Assembly: GCF_014696615.1 (NCBI RefSeq)
Contig: NZ_JACJQJ010000008.1
Coordinates: forward strand, 62,001-126,000
DNA: 64,000 bases
Direction: 5' to 3'
Source of the DNA: Nostoc linckia FACHB-104
GTDB lineage: Bacteria; Cyanobacteriota; Cyanobacteriia; Cyanobacteriales; Nostocaceae
Below the pieces are notes generated by a model. The model was not told the DNA's origin, ran no database searches, and saw nothing but the letters and a program-made list of their open reading frames with translations. Within the stretch, counting starts at the first letter, position 1. Each line of letters opens with the position of its first letter. The translations under genes and the position numbers were made by a program. Shown here piece after piece: positions 37,000 to 46,717 of this stretch.

Positions 37000-39492
37000 A
37001 TGAGAGTAATTTACAAATCAACAAACCAAAAAATTAATGCTTTAAAAGCAATATTATCCACTTGCGTATGCAATGTGGCTTTAGTCTTACCTACTATGGC
37101 TCAGGTAACATCTGATGGTAGTACTAACACTATTGTTAACTCTAACAACAATAATTTTATTATTCTCAATGGACTAGACAAAGGTAATAATTTATTTCAT
37201 AGCTTTAGTAATTTCTCAGTCCCTACAGGTGGTTCAGCAACTTTTGATCTAGTGAATACACCAAATACTACAAATATATTTAATCGAGTTACAGGTAGTA
37301 ATATTTCTAGTATTGATGGGTTAATTAGCACAGTTCATGGCAATAACCAAGTTAGTTTATTTTTAATGAATCCGAATGGCATTTTATTTGGCCCAAATGC
37401 CAGATTAAATATTAGTGGCTCATTTGTAGGGACAACTGCGAATAGTATTAAGTTTGCAGATGGTACAGAATTTAGCGCTGTGAATTTAACCGAAAAGCCA
37501 TTATTAACCATGAGTGTACCGATAGGCTTGCAGTTTGCTCAAAACTCAGGAAAAATTGCCTTACAAGGAACTGGACATCATCTCACCTCTCTAAATCCGC
37601 TGATTACTCCTTATATTCCTACAGTATTAGAGGGGAATTTAGCTGTGACATCGGGACAAACATTAGCACTTTTGGGTTCTTCTATTGACCTTAATGGTGG
37701 GATTTTGGTTGCTCCCCAGGGACGAGTTGAACTCGGTGGTGTAGCTGAAGGTGAAGTTACACTCAATAAAGTCAGTCCAGGGTTTAACCTGGATTATCAA
37801 AACATTTCTACATTTGGTGATATTAATCTTGCAGGGCGATCGCTGGTGAATGTTAATGGCATTAATGCGGGTTCTATTCAAGTACAAGGTCGCAAAGTTA
37901 GCCTCACAGATGGCTCTGTATTATGGGTACAAAATCGAGGAGTTCAAAAGGCTGGAGATATTGATGTTTTCGCCTCTGATACTCTGAAATTGTCTGGTGC
38001 GACTACTGATATGAAAATCCGTACCAGTATAATCAACGAGACTGTAAGCAGTGGTATGAGTGGTAATATTAACGTTTTCACACCAAATTTAAGCGTTAAC
38101 TACGGCGCGGTAGTCGGTAACCGTAATTATAAATCTGCCGATAGCGGTCATATCAACATCACAACTTCTAATTTGAATGTCAATGGTTACATTTCTACCG
38201 ACCCTTCAGTTTATGCGGCAATTGGAACACTAACATTCTCTACAGGAAAAGCTGGTGATGTGAAAGTCACAACACAGAATTTATCTGTGTTAGATGGTGC
38301 TTATCTCGGTTCCACAACCTTTGGACTTGGTACAAGTGGTGCAGTTACAATTGATGCCGATAGCGTAAATGTCATTGGCGCAACTCCCATCAGTATTGCT
38401 AGCGTAATTGCTACTACAAGTATTGGTACTGGTGGCAATGCTGGCAAACTGAGACTAAATACTCGCACACTCACAATCAAGGACAGTGGTAGTGTGACAA
38501 CTGCGAGTCTTGGGGTAGGTAATGCCGGTGATTTGACTGTTAATGCGACGGAATCCATTAATCTAAGTGGTCGATCGCCAAGTGTTACCTATGGTAGTAA
38601 TATTTCTTCAACTATTAGCTCTCTGAGTGCCAAATATTATACCCAATTATCAAATGTGAGTGAAATTCCTAGAGGCTCTTCGGGACAAGTGACTGTCAAT
38701 ACTCCTCTCCTCAAAATTAGTGATGAAGCCAGAATTAATACTGGTAACTATGGCATTGGGAATGCAGGCACACTGAACATCAATACCGAAATGGTGGAGT
38801 TAAATAAGGGCTATTTAGCTAGTTTTACAGCTTCAGGACAAGGCGGTGATATGAATATCCACACAAACGCGCTCATTCTTCGAGATCAGAGTTTCATTAT
38901 CGGAACTGCTTTAGGTTCAGGAGATGGCGGCAATATTATGATTAATTCGCCCGTGATTGTGGGATTTAACAACAGTGACATTATGGCTAACGCAGTCACA
39001 GGTCGCGGTGGTAACATTCAAATCACAACTCAAGGTATCTTTGGACTGAAGTTTCGCCCCCAACTTACTCCAGAAAATGACATTACAGCCAGTTCTCAAT
39101 TTGGTGTTAACGGTACAGTACAAATCAATAATGTTGGTATTGACCCCAACTCTGGTTTAGTAGAACTACCTGCAAATATTACTGACCCATCACAGCAAAT
39201 TGCTACAGGATGTGCAGATACTAGTGATAGTAGTTTTGTGGCTACAGGAAGAGGTGGTGTACCGCAAAATCCTATGCAAGAAGTGGGGAGCGATCGCACT
39301 TGGTCTGATATCCGTGATATCTCTGCATTCCACACCACAAAACCAGTACAAGCCCAAATACCCCAACCACCACAAGGTCTTTTGCAAGCTACATCTTGGC
39401 ATCGTAACGCCCAAGGCAAAATTGAGTTAGTTGCTACTACAACTGGCAATGTACAACCATCTTTAACCTGTGCTGCTGTTCCTCAACGTTAA
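37000..39492 (+). CDS. TpsA11: TPS exoprotein
   Basis: I place the start at ATG 37000, giving 830 residues with the region MRVIYKSTNQKINALKAILS leading to TMAQ; the frame is open from TTG 36931 but that would include the TGGGAA box (36959-36964), which lies exactly 35 nt before 37000 as in its relatives. The TPS domain has FNRVTGSNISSIDG instead of FSRVTGGNIS and NPNGILFG. The helix shares TpsA8-like features and VQNRG-QKAGDI with TpsA2/TpsA3. The common GLENSDIIANAV is GFNNSDIMANAVTG here. The tail is canonical and ends CAAVPQR. Confidence 0.88.
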   Translation: MRVIYKSTNQKINALKAILSTCVCNVALVLPTMAQVTSDGSTNTIVNSNNNNFIILNGLDKGNNLFHSFSNFSVPTGGSATFDLVNTPNTTNIFNRVTGSNISSIDGLISTVHGNNQVSLFLMNPNGILFGPNARLNISGSFVGTTANSIKFADGTEFSAVNLTEKPLLTMSVPIGLQFAQNSGKIALQGTGHHLTSLNPLITPYIPTVLEGNLAVTSGQTLALLGSSIDLNGGILVAPQGRVELGGVAEGEVTLNKVSPGFNLDYQNISTFGDINLAGRSLVNVNGINAGSIQVQGRKVSLTDGSVLWVQNRGVQKAGDIDVFASDTLKLSGATTDMKIRTSIINETVSSGMSGNINVFTPNLSVNYGAVVGNRNYKSADSGHINITTSNLNVNGYISTDPSVYAAIGTLTFSTGKAGDVKVTTQNLSVLDGAYLGSTTFGLGTSGAVTIDADSVNVIGATPISIASVIATTSIGTGGNAGKLRLNTRTLTIKDSGSVTTASLGVGNAGDLTVNATESINLSGRSPSVTYGSNISSTISSLSAKYYTQLSNVSEIPRGSSGQVTVNTPLLKISDEARINTGNYGIGNAGTLNINTEMVELNKGYLASFTASGQGGDMNIHTNALILRDQSFIIGTALGSGDGGNIMINSPVIVGFNNSDIMANAVTGRGGNIQITTQGIFGLKFRPQLTPENDITASSQFGVNGTVQINNVGIDPNSGLVELPANITDPSQQIATGCADTSDSSFVATGRGGVPQNPMQEVGSDRTWSDIRDISAFHTTKPVQAQIPQPPQGLLQATSWHRNAQGKIELVATTTGNVQPSLTCAAVPQR

Positions 39493-39580
39493 TGGTGAAA
39501 TCAAAACCATAGAGTAAGTGTTAGAAATTATACTCTTGTGGGAACGCTAACTTGTGTCACAGCAAGGGAGTTTTCAAGGC

Positions 39581-42496
39581 ATGAGGGCAATCAAATTTCT
39601 CTCAACATTCACCACTGGATTATTAGCTGTAGGAATTCCATTACCTGCTATGGCTCAGGTCATATCTGATGGTACAACTAACACCATTGTCAACTCTAGT
39701 GGCAATAATTTCATTATTTTAAATGGGATTGAAAAAGGTAATAATTTATTTCATAGTTTCAGTAATTTCTCAGTCCCTACAGGTGATTCAGCAACTTTTA
39801 ATTTAGTCAATACACCAAATATTACAAATATATTTAGTCGGGTAACTGGTGGCAATATTTCTACTATTGATGGCTTAATTGGCACAGTTGGTAGCAATCA
39901 CCCAATCAATTTATTTTTGATGAATCCTCATGGCATTGTGTTTGGTAAAAATGCCATGTTGAATATTGGCGGGTCGTTTGTTGGGACAACCGCAAGTAGT
40001 ATTAAATTTGCCGATGGCAGCGAATTTAGTGCCGTAAATCCCACTAGCTCACCATTATTAACGATGAGTGTACCTGTTGGTTTACAGATGGGTAGTTCTG
40101 CCAGTCAGATTCAAGTGCAGGGTAAAGGTAATGATGGCATTGTACCAACGAATAATTTAGGTATAGTAGCAAGCCCAGGAAAGACTTTTGCCTTAGTGGG
40201 GGGAGAGATTAGATTTAGTGGTGGTGTGATTACTGCACCTTTTGGTCGAATTGAAGTAGGCGCAGTCAATAGTGGAACGGTGAGTTTGACACCCACACCC
40301 GCAGGATGGCACTTAGGCTATGCACAAGTGACAGATTTGGGAGATATTCAATTGAAAGAACGTTCCTCACTGTGGAATCCCTACCCAATAGGCAATCCCT
40401 TTGGCGGTATTCAAGTAGTAGCAAGAGATATTACCTTGAATCAATCCCAAATTGCTGGTGCAACTGTCGGTAGTAGACAGGGTGGAAATATTACAGTTAA
40501 TGCAGGGCGATCGCTCTCTTTAAGTGGAGTTAATCCTAATGCTTACGCTCCCAGTGCTTGGATTGTAAATCAGGTGGCGCAGGGTGCTACAGGGAATGGT
40601 GGAAGTGTGAATATTCAGGCGGGAACATTGACTTTGCAGGATGGTGCAGCCATTGAAACTCTCAGCCTTGGTGCGGGGGCTGCAGGTCAAGTCAATATCA
40701 TCGCAGATACTATCACCGCTAAGGGCGCTGTGTCTTTGAAATCGCCCTTAGCGCCATCTGGTAGCAGCAGTAGCCGCATTGCTAGCCAAACTTTTGCATC
40801 GGGTAATGGTGGAAATATCAATGTAGTTGCCCGTAAACTCACTCTCGAAGATAGTGGTCTAGTGGGAACAATAATCTTTCCAGGAGCAACCGGAAAAGGG
40901 GGAGATATTTCTGTTGATGTCGCTGATGAGATTTATGCTACTGGGGTCAGTCCCATTAGTTTAACCTTCAGTGGCATTGCTGCATATACATTCGGGATTG
41001 GTAATAGTGGTCATGTCAACATCAACACAGAGAAATTAAATATCACAGAAGGGGGAGCAATTGTTACCTTTGTTGTTCGCTTGAAAGGAATACCAGGGAC
41101 AGGCATTGGCAATGCAGGCGATGTTTCAGTAATAGCACGGCAAGGTATTAATTTGGTGGGTACATCACCAGTTATACCAACTCAACTCACCTTTCTTGGT
41201 AGTTCTACGACTGGCTCTGGCAATGGCGGCAATGTGTCAGTTATAACGCCTATTCTTTCATTGCAAGCCGGAGCAGGTTTAGCAACAACTACTGTACCTG
41301 TGATTGGCAACTTTGGCGATCCCAAGCAGTCAAATAATCTGGGAAATAGTGGCAATATCAGCGTGAATGTTGCAGAGCGTTTAACAGTTACTGGCATCAA
41401 TAAATTTACATTAGCTACTAGTTTCTTAGGAAGTGGTAACTATGGCAATGGCAAAACTGGAGATGTCAAGCTGCAAACTAATCAATTGTTCGTTCAAAAT
41501 GGTGGGGCAATTGCTAATGGTACTGCTGCTACTGGCGATGCTGGAACGTTAACCATTCAGGCAAATAACATTCTGGTAGAAGGTAAGAATAACCGTCCCT
41601 CAGTGATTGGTGCTAGCGCACCCACATTTAACGAAAGCACCCGAAGATTTTATAATCTACCGAATGTGCCGACAGGCAACACAGGTGTGTTGAACATCAA
41701 TACCCAACAGCTAACAGTTCGCAATGGTGGAAGTATTAGTGTTACTCATGAAGGTACAGGTAACGCTGGACAATTAAATATCACAGCCAATAGTATATTT
41801 TTAGATCAAGGGAATATCAATGCTACTACTGCATCAGGAAAAGGTGGTAACACCAGCTTTTTTCTAAGAGATGCTCTCGTCATTCGTCATGGAAGTAAAA
41901 TTACTACTGAAGCACGCAGCAGTGGCAATGGAGGCAATATCACTATCAATACGCCAGTAATTGTTGGTTTAGAAAACAGCGATATCATTGCTAATGCTTT
42001 TGACGGTAATGGCGGTAATATTCAAATTACTACCCAAGGTATATTCGGTCTACAATTCCGTCAGCAACTAACAGCAGAAAACGACATCACCGCTAGTTCT
42101 CAATTTGGTCTCAACGGCACAGTAGAGATTAATAATTTTGGTATTGACCCTAACTCTGGTTTAGTGGAATTATCTACAAAGATTACCGATCCATCGCAGC
42201 AAATTGCTACAGGTTGTTCTCGTAAGAGTGTCAGTAGTTTTGTTGCTACGGGAAGAGGTGGAATACCACAAAATCCAGCTCAGGAAGTGAGAAGCATTAA
42301 CCCTTGGATTGATCTGCGTGATATCTCCGCATTCCACAACACAAAGCCTCTACAAGCCCAAATACCCCAACCACCACAAGGTCTTTTGCAAGCTACATCT
42401 TGGCATCGTCGCGCTGATGGCAAAATTGAATTAATTGCGGCTCAAAGTACCCATATACAACCATCATTAACCTGTGCAGCGGTTACTCAACGTTAA
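39581..42496 (+). CDS. TpsA12: long TPS exoprotein, twin of TpsA13
   Basis: The start at ATG 39581 matches that of TpsA13; the upstream GTG at 39554 would add nine residues absent there. AAGGGAG lies about 10 bases before ATG, the best ribosome binding site in the array together with TpsA13. The 971-residue protein has TPS motif NPHGIVFGKNAML and is nearly identical to TpsA13 for the first ~380 residues, including the unusual block KERSSLWNPYP-GNPFGG, then diverges gradually. The tail is atypical: RSINPWIDLRDISAF replaces SDRTWSDTRDISAF and the HIP1 octamer of the other tails is missing. The box (39539-39544) is 36 nt from ATG. Confidence 0.9.
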   Translation: MRAIKFLSTFTTGLLAVGIPLPAMAQVISDGTTNTIVNSSGNNFIILNGIEKGNNLFHSFSNFSVPTGDSATFNLVNTPNITNIFSRVTGGNISTIDGLIGTVGSNHPINLFLMNPHGIVFGKNAMLNIGGSFVGTTASSIKFADGSEFSAVNPTSSPLLTMSVPVGLQMGSSASQIQVQGKGNDGIVPTNNLGIVASPGKTFALVGGEIRFSGGVITAPFGRIEVGAVNSGTVSLTPTPAGWHLGYAQVTDLGDIQLKERSSLWNPYPIGNPFGGIQVVARDITLNQSQIAGATVGSRQGGNITVNAGRSLSLSGVNPNAYAPSAWIVNQVAQGATGNGGSVNIQAGTLTLQDGAAIETLSLGAGAAGQVNIIADTITAKGAVSLKSPLAPSGSSSSRIASQTFASGNGGNINVVARKLTLEDSGLVGTIIFPGATGKGGDISVDVADEIYATGVSPISLTFSGIAAYTFGIGNSGHVNINTEKLNITEGGAIVTFVVRLKGIPGTGIGNAGDVSVIARQGINLVGTSPVIPTQLTFLGSSTTGSGNGGNVSVITPILSLQAGAGLATTTVPVIGNFGDPKQSNNLGNSGNISVNVAERLTVTGINKFTLATSFLGSGNYGNGKTGDVKLQTNQLFVQNGGAIANGTAATGDAGTLTIQANNILVEGKNNRPSVIGASAPTFNESTRRFYNLPNVPTGNTGVLNINTQQLTVRNGGSISVTHEGTGNAGQLNITANSIFLDQGNINATTASGKGGNTSFFLRDALVIRHGSKITTEARSSGNGGNITINTPVIVGLENSDIIANAFDGNGGNIQITTQGIFGLQFRQQLTAENDITASSQFGLNGTVEINNFGIDPNSGLVELSTKITDPSQQIATGCSRKSVSSFVATGRGGIPQNPAQEVRSINPWIDLRDISAFHNTKPLQAQIPQPPQGLLQATSWHRRADGKIELIAAQSTHIQPSLTCAAVTQR

Positions 42497-42585
42497 AAGT
42501 GAGATGAAAATCTCTATTTTTACTGTTAATAATTACACCATATTGGGAACACTAACTTGTGTGATAGCAAGGGAGTTTTCAAGGC

Positions 42586-45528
42586 ATGAGGGCAATCAAA
42601 TTTCTCTCAACATTCACCACTGGATTATTAGCTGCGGGAATTCCATTACCTGCTATGGCTCAGGTCATATCTGATGGTACAACTAACACCATTGTTAACT
42701 CTAGTGGCAATAATTTTATTATTTTAAATGGGATTGAAAAAGGTAATAATTTATTTCATAGTTTCAGTAACTTCTCAGTCCCTACAGGTGGTTCAGCAAC
42801 TTTTAATTTAGTCAATATACCAAATATTACAAATATATTTAGTCGGGTAACTGGTGGCAATATTTCTACTATTGATGGCTTAATTGGCACAGTTGGTAGC
42901 AATCACCCAGTCAATTTATTTTTGATGAATCCTCATGGCATTGTGTTTGGTAAAAATGCCATGTTGAATATTGGCGGGTCGTTTGTTGGGACAACCGCAA
43001 GTAGTATTAAATTTGCCGATGGCAGCGAATTTAGTGCCGTAAATCCCACTAGCTCACCATTATTAACGATGAGTGTACCTGTTGGTTTACAGATGGGTAG
43101 TTCTGCTAGTCAGATTCAAGTGCAGGGTAAAGGTAATGATGGCATTGTACCAACGAATAATTTGGGAATAGTAGCAAGCCCAGGAAAGACTTTTGCCTTA
43201 GTGGGGGGAGATATCACATTTACTGGTGGTGTGATTACTGCACCTTTTGGTCGAATTGAAGTAGGTGCAGTCAATAGTGGGATGGTAAGTCTAACACCCA
43301 CACCCGCAGGATGGCACTTAGGCTATGCACAAGTGACAGATTTGGGAGATATTCAATTGAAAGAACGTTCCTCACTATGGAATCCCTACCCAATGGGTAA
43401 TCCCTTTGGCGGTATTCAAGTAGTAGCAAGAGATATTACCTTGAATCAATCGCAAATTGCTGGTGCAACTGCTGGCATGGAACAGGGTGGAAATATTACA
43501 GTTAATGCAGGGCGATCGCTCTCATTGAGTGGCGTAAATCCCGATGCTTATGCTCCCAGTGCTTGGATTGTCAATCAGGTGGCGCAGGGTGCTACAGGGA
43601 ATGGTGGAAGTGTGAATATTCAGGCGGGAACATTGATTTTGCAGGATGGTGCAGCCATTGAAACTTTCAGCTTGGGTGCGGGAGCAGCAGGCAAGGTGGA
43701 AGTGTTAGCCGATACCATTAATGCTAGTGGTACTGTTGCCGTAACATCTCCCTTACGTCTATTTAGTAATACCACCAATAGCCGCATTGCCAGTGAAACT
43801 TATGCATCGGGAGATGGGGGAGATGTCAGTGCGATCGCTCGCAAACTGATTCTTGCAGATGGTGCAGCAGTGGAAACAGCTGTTTTTCCAGGAGCAACCG
43901 GAAAAGGGGGAAATATTTCTGTTCAGGTCGCAGATGAGATTTATGTATCCGGACTTGCGCCTTTTCATCAAAGTGGTATTGCTGCTTATACATACGGGAT
44001 TCGTAATAGTGGCAATATCAGCGTTTCTTCAGGGACATTTAATCTGATCAATGGAGGAGCAATGATAACTTTTACTTCTCGCTTGCCAGGTTTAGCAGGT
44101 ACGGGTATTGGTAATGCTGGAGATATAGAGGTAGTAGCACAAGAAAGTATTAATCTAGTAGGAACATCACCAATTTCCCCTATCCAGAGCAGCTTTATTG
44201 GCAGTGTGACTACCGGCTCAGGTACTACCGGCAATTTGTCCATAAAAACACCGATCCTATCGATGCAAGACGGCGCTTCTTTAGGAGCCACTACCTTACC
44301 TGTGATTGGTAGTATGGGAGATCCCAACCAGGGCAATAATCTGGGGAACAATGGCAACATCACTTTAAATATAAGCGATCGCTTAATCGTCAGTGGTATT
44401 AATCCTTTTACTGGCGACAGCACCCTCTTAGGCAGTTTCACTGGTGGAAATAGCAATACTGGGGATGTAACGATCCAAACGAATCAATTGCTTGTGCTTG
44501 ATGGCGGGGTAATTGGCAACACGACGTTTGGAGTTGGTAATGCAGGAACTTTAACTATCCAGGCACAGGACATTCTGATAGATAGTAAAAATAACGTAGT
44601 TGGTGGGATTGTAGCTAACGCCCGCATTTTGAATGAAAGTCAACGCCAATTTTATGGTCTCCCAAATTCTCCCACAGGCAACACAGGTGTTTTGAAAATC
44701 AATACTGATCAGCTAACCCTTCGTAATGGAGGTATTATTAGCGTCACCCATGAAGGTACAGGTAATGCAGGAGAGTTAAATATCCAAGCTAATCAAATCT
44801 CTTTAAATGCTGGAGAAATCAGTGCTACCACGGCATCAGGAAAAGGCGGCAACATTAATCTAGCAGTAAAAAATACACTCTTGAGCCGTAATGGCAGTCA
44901 AATTACTGCTGAAGCAGGTAGTAACGGTAATGGTGGTAACATCAACATTAATGCTCCGGTGATTGTTGGGTTAGAAGACAGTGATATCATTGCTAATGCT
45001 TTAAATGGTAATGGCGGTAATATTCAAATTAGTACTCAAGGCATCTTCGGTCTGCAATACCGCAACCAATTGACAAGTGAAAGTGATATTACCGCCAGTT
45101 CTCAATTTGGCATCAACGGTACAGTAGATATTCATAATTTTGGTGTTGACCCCAATTCTGGTTTAGTGCAATTACCCGGGAATATTACTGACTCATCACA
45201 GCAAATTGCTACAGGATGTGCAGACACTAGTGGTAGTACTTTTGTCGCCACTGGCAGAGGTGGTGTGCCGCAAAATCCTATGCAAGAAGTGGGGAGCGAT
45301 CGCCCTTGGGTAGACTTGCGCGATATCTCTGCATTTCATAAAACTAGCACAGTGACAACCAAAACACCTGAATCTCCCAAGGTTCTGCTTCAAGCTACAT
45401 CTTGGCATCGTAACGCCCAAGGCAAAATAGAATTAGTTGCTAATCAATCTTCTGCTCAAGTGCAACCATCATTAACTTGTGCTGCTGTTCCTAACAAAGG
45501 TGTTAGCTCAGTAAAGGAACCTCAATAG
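42586..45528 (+). CDS. TpsA13: long TPS exoprotein, last of the tandem run
   Basis: 980 residues, starting 3,005 bases after TpsA12 with an almost identical leader (TGGGAACACTAACTTGTG; box 42544-42549, 36 nt from ATG). Differences from TpsA12 concentrate in the middle and last third. The tail reads SDRPWVDLRDISAF, intermediate between TpsA12 and the rest, and ends with an extra VPNKGVSSVKEPQ. Its last 26 bases overlap the 3' end of the antisense kinase gene (stop at 45503-45505), so this is a convergent, tail-to-tail arrangement without space for a terminator hairpin between them. Confidence 0.9.
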   Translation: MRAIKFLSTFTTGLLAAGIPLPAMAQVISDGTTNTIVNSSGNNFIILNGIEKGNNLFHSFSNFSVPTGGSATFNLVNIPNITNIFSRVTGGNISTIDGLIGTVGSNHPVNLFLMNPHGIVFGKNAMLNIGGSFVGTTASSIKFADGSEFSAVNPTSSPLLTMSVPVGLQMGSSASQIQVQGKGNDGIVPTNNLGIVASPGKTFALVGGDITFTGGVITAPFGRIEVGAVNSGMVSLTPTPAGWHLGYAQVTDLGDIQLKERSSLWNPYPMGNPFGGIQVVARDITLNQSQIAGATAGMEQGGNITVNAGRSLSLSGVNPDAYAPSAWIVNQVAQGATGNGGSVNIQAGTLILQDGAAIETFSLGAGAAGKVEVLADTINASGTVAVTSPLRLFSNTTNSRIASETYASGDGGDVSAIARKLILADGAAVETAVFPGATGKGGNISVQVADEIYVSGLAPFHQSGIAAYTYGIRNSGNISVSSGTFNLINGGAMITFTSRLPGLAGTGIGNAGDIEVVAQESINLVGTSPISPIQSSFIGSVTTGSGTTGNLSIKTPILSMQDGASLGATTLPVIGSMGDPNQGNNLGNNGNITLNISDRLIVSGINPFTGDSTLLGSFTGGNSNTGDVTIQTNQLLVLDGGVIGNTTFGVGNAGTLTIQAQDILIDSKNNVVGGIVANARILNESQRQFYGLPNSPTGNTGVLKINTDQLTLRNGGIISVTHEGTGNAGELNIQANQISLNAGEISATTASGKGGNINLAVKNTLLSRNGSQITAEAGSNGNGGNININAPVIVGLEDSDIIANALNGNGGNIQISTQGIFGLQYRNQLTSESDITASSQFGINGTVDIHNFGVDPNSGLVQLPGNITDSSQQIATGCADTSGSTFVATGRGGVPQNPMQEVGSDRPWVDLRDISAFHKTSTVTTKTPESPKVLLQATSWHRNAQGKIELVANQSSAQVQPSLTCAAVPNKGVSSVKEPQ

Positions 45529-46717
45529 TAAAGCAACTTCCCTTGCCAACCTCGCTATGAACCCAGACATTACCAGCATGTTGTTCGACAATTTGCTTGA
45601 CTAAAACTAGCCCTAATCCACTACCTTCATATTGACGGCTCAAACCGCTATCCAATTGCACAAAAGGTTGAAAGAGTTTGTCAATATCTTCTGGGGTTAT
45701 ACCAATGCCAGTATCAGTTACAGATATTACGAGCCAAGGATGATGATTTTGCTGAGAGTCAATATGTTTAATTTCTGTTTTATAAACTGATGTGGGAACA
45801 GATTCAACTGTTAGTGTAACCTTACCACCCTTGGGAGTAAATTTAATTGCATTACTCAGTAAATGTATTATTGATTGAGTTATACGTTGTTTGTCAATCG
45901 TAATTTTATTTAAATTGGGCTGAATTTCTGTAAGTACTTGAATATTTTTATTTGCTGCTTTTTGACTAATTCTAGCGATCACATCGTTACAAATTTCTTC
46001 AATATTAACTGATGTTATTTCCAGTTCTATTGTTCCTCTTTCGAGTCTTGATACATCGAGAATATCGTTGATTAAAGTCAACAAATCTTCTCCACTCTGT
46101 TCAATAGTTAATAGTGCTTTTTTTTGTTGCTCGTTAATAGTACCAAAAATTTCATCTTTGAGCCCTTCTGCCATACCTAAGATAGCATTAAGAGGAGTAC
46201 GCAGTTCATGACTCATCACCGAAAGAAAATTACTTTTTGCTCGGTTGGCAATTTCTGCTTTGTCTTTAGCTTTAATCAGTTCAGCAGTGCGTTCTTGGAC
46301 AAGTTCTTCCAATTCCACCTGTAATGAATACAAAGAAACATGGGTTTTTACCCTTGCTAATACTTCTTTTTCTTGGAAGGGTTTGCAAATGTAATCGACT
46401 GCTCCTAACTCTAAAGCTTGAACTTTACTGCTAGTATCAGATAAAGCTGTCATAAAGATAATTGGAATTTTCTCAGTACCAGAATTAGCCTTCAACCTCC
46501 GGCAAGTTTCAAACCCATTGATTCCTGGCATCATCACATCTAGCATTATTAAATATGGGTGAGCATATCCTGCTTGTTCAATAGCTGATTCTCCATCTGT
46601 GGCCATTAATGTTTTCCAGCCACATCCATTTATCATTTCCGATAAAACTTTGAGATTATGAGGATTATCATCTACTAAAAGAATATGCTTTAATTTGGCA
46701 GAACTATCTTTTATCAT
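45503..46717 (-). CDS. Response regulator/histidine kinase (REC-HisKA-HATPase)
   Basis: 404 residues, cytoplasmic. An N-terminal receiver ([16 protein letters not shown], phospho-acceptor Asp in MLDVMMPG, Lys in ICKPFQ, about residues 12-130) is joined by a coiled coil ([16 protein letters not shown]) to a HisKA domain with [10 protein letters not shown] (His near residue 172) and a HATPase domain with [12 protein letters not shown] and GSGLGL. Such REC-first kinases act as intermediate partners in phosphorelays. The receiver is a close paralogue of that in the kinase at 57079 (shared [13 protein letters not shown] and [13 protein letters not shown]). It is the only minus-strand gene between 10.6 and 58.5 kb and splits TpsA14 from the array. 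Confidence 0.93.
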   Translation of the reverse strand: MIKDSSAKLKHILLVDDNPHNLKVLSEMINGCGWKTLMATDGESAIEQAGYAHPYLIMLDVMMPGINGFETCRRLKANSGTEKIPIIFMTALSDTSSKVQALELGAVDYICKPFQEKEVLARVKTHVSLYSLQVELEELVQERTAELIKAKDKAEIANRAKSNFLSVMSHELRTPLNAILGMAEGLKDEIFGTINEQQKKALLTIEQSGEDLLTLINDILDVSRLERGTIELEITSVNIEEICNDVIARISQKAANKNIQVLTEIQPNLNKITIDKQRITQSIIHLLSNAIKFTPKGGKVTLTVESVPTSVYKTEIKHIDSQQNHHPWLVISVTDTGIGITPEDIDKLFQPFVQLDSGLSRQYEGSGLGLVLVKQIVEQHAGNVWVHSEVGKGSCFTIEVPLLS

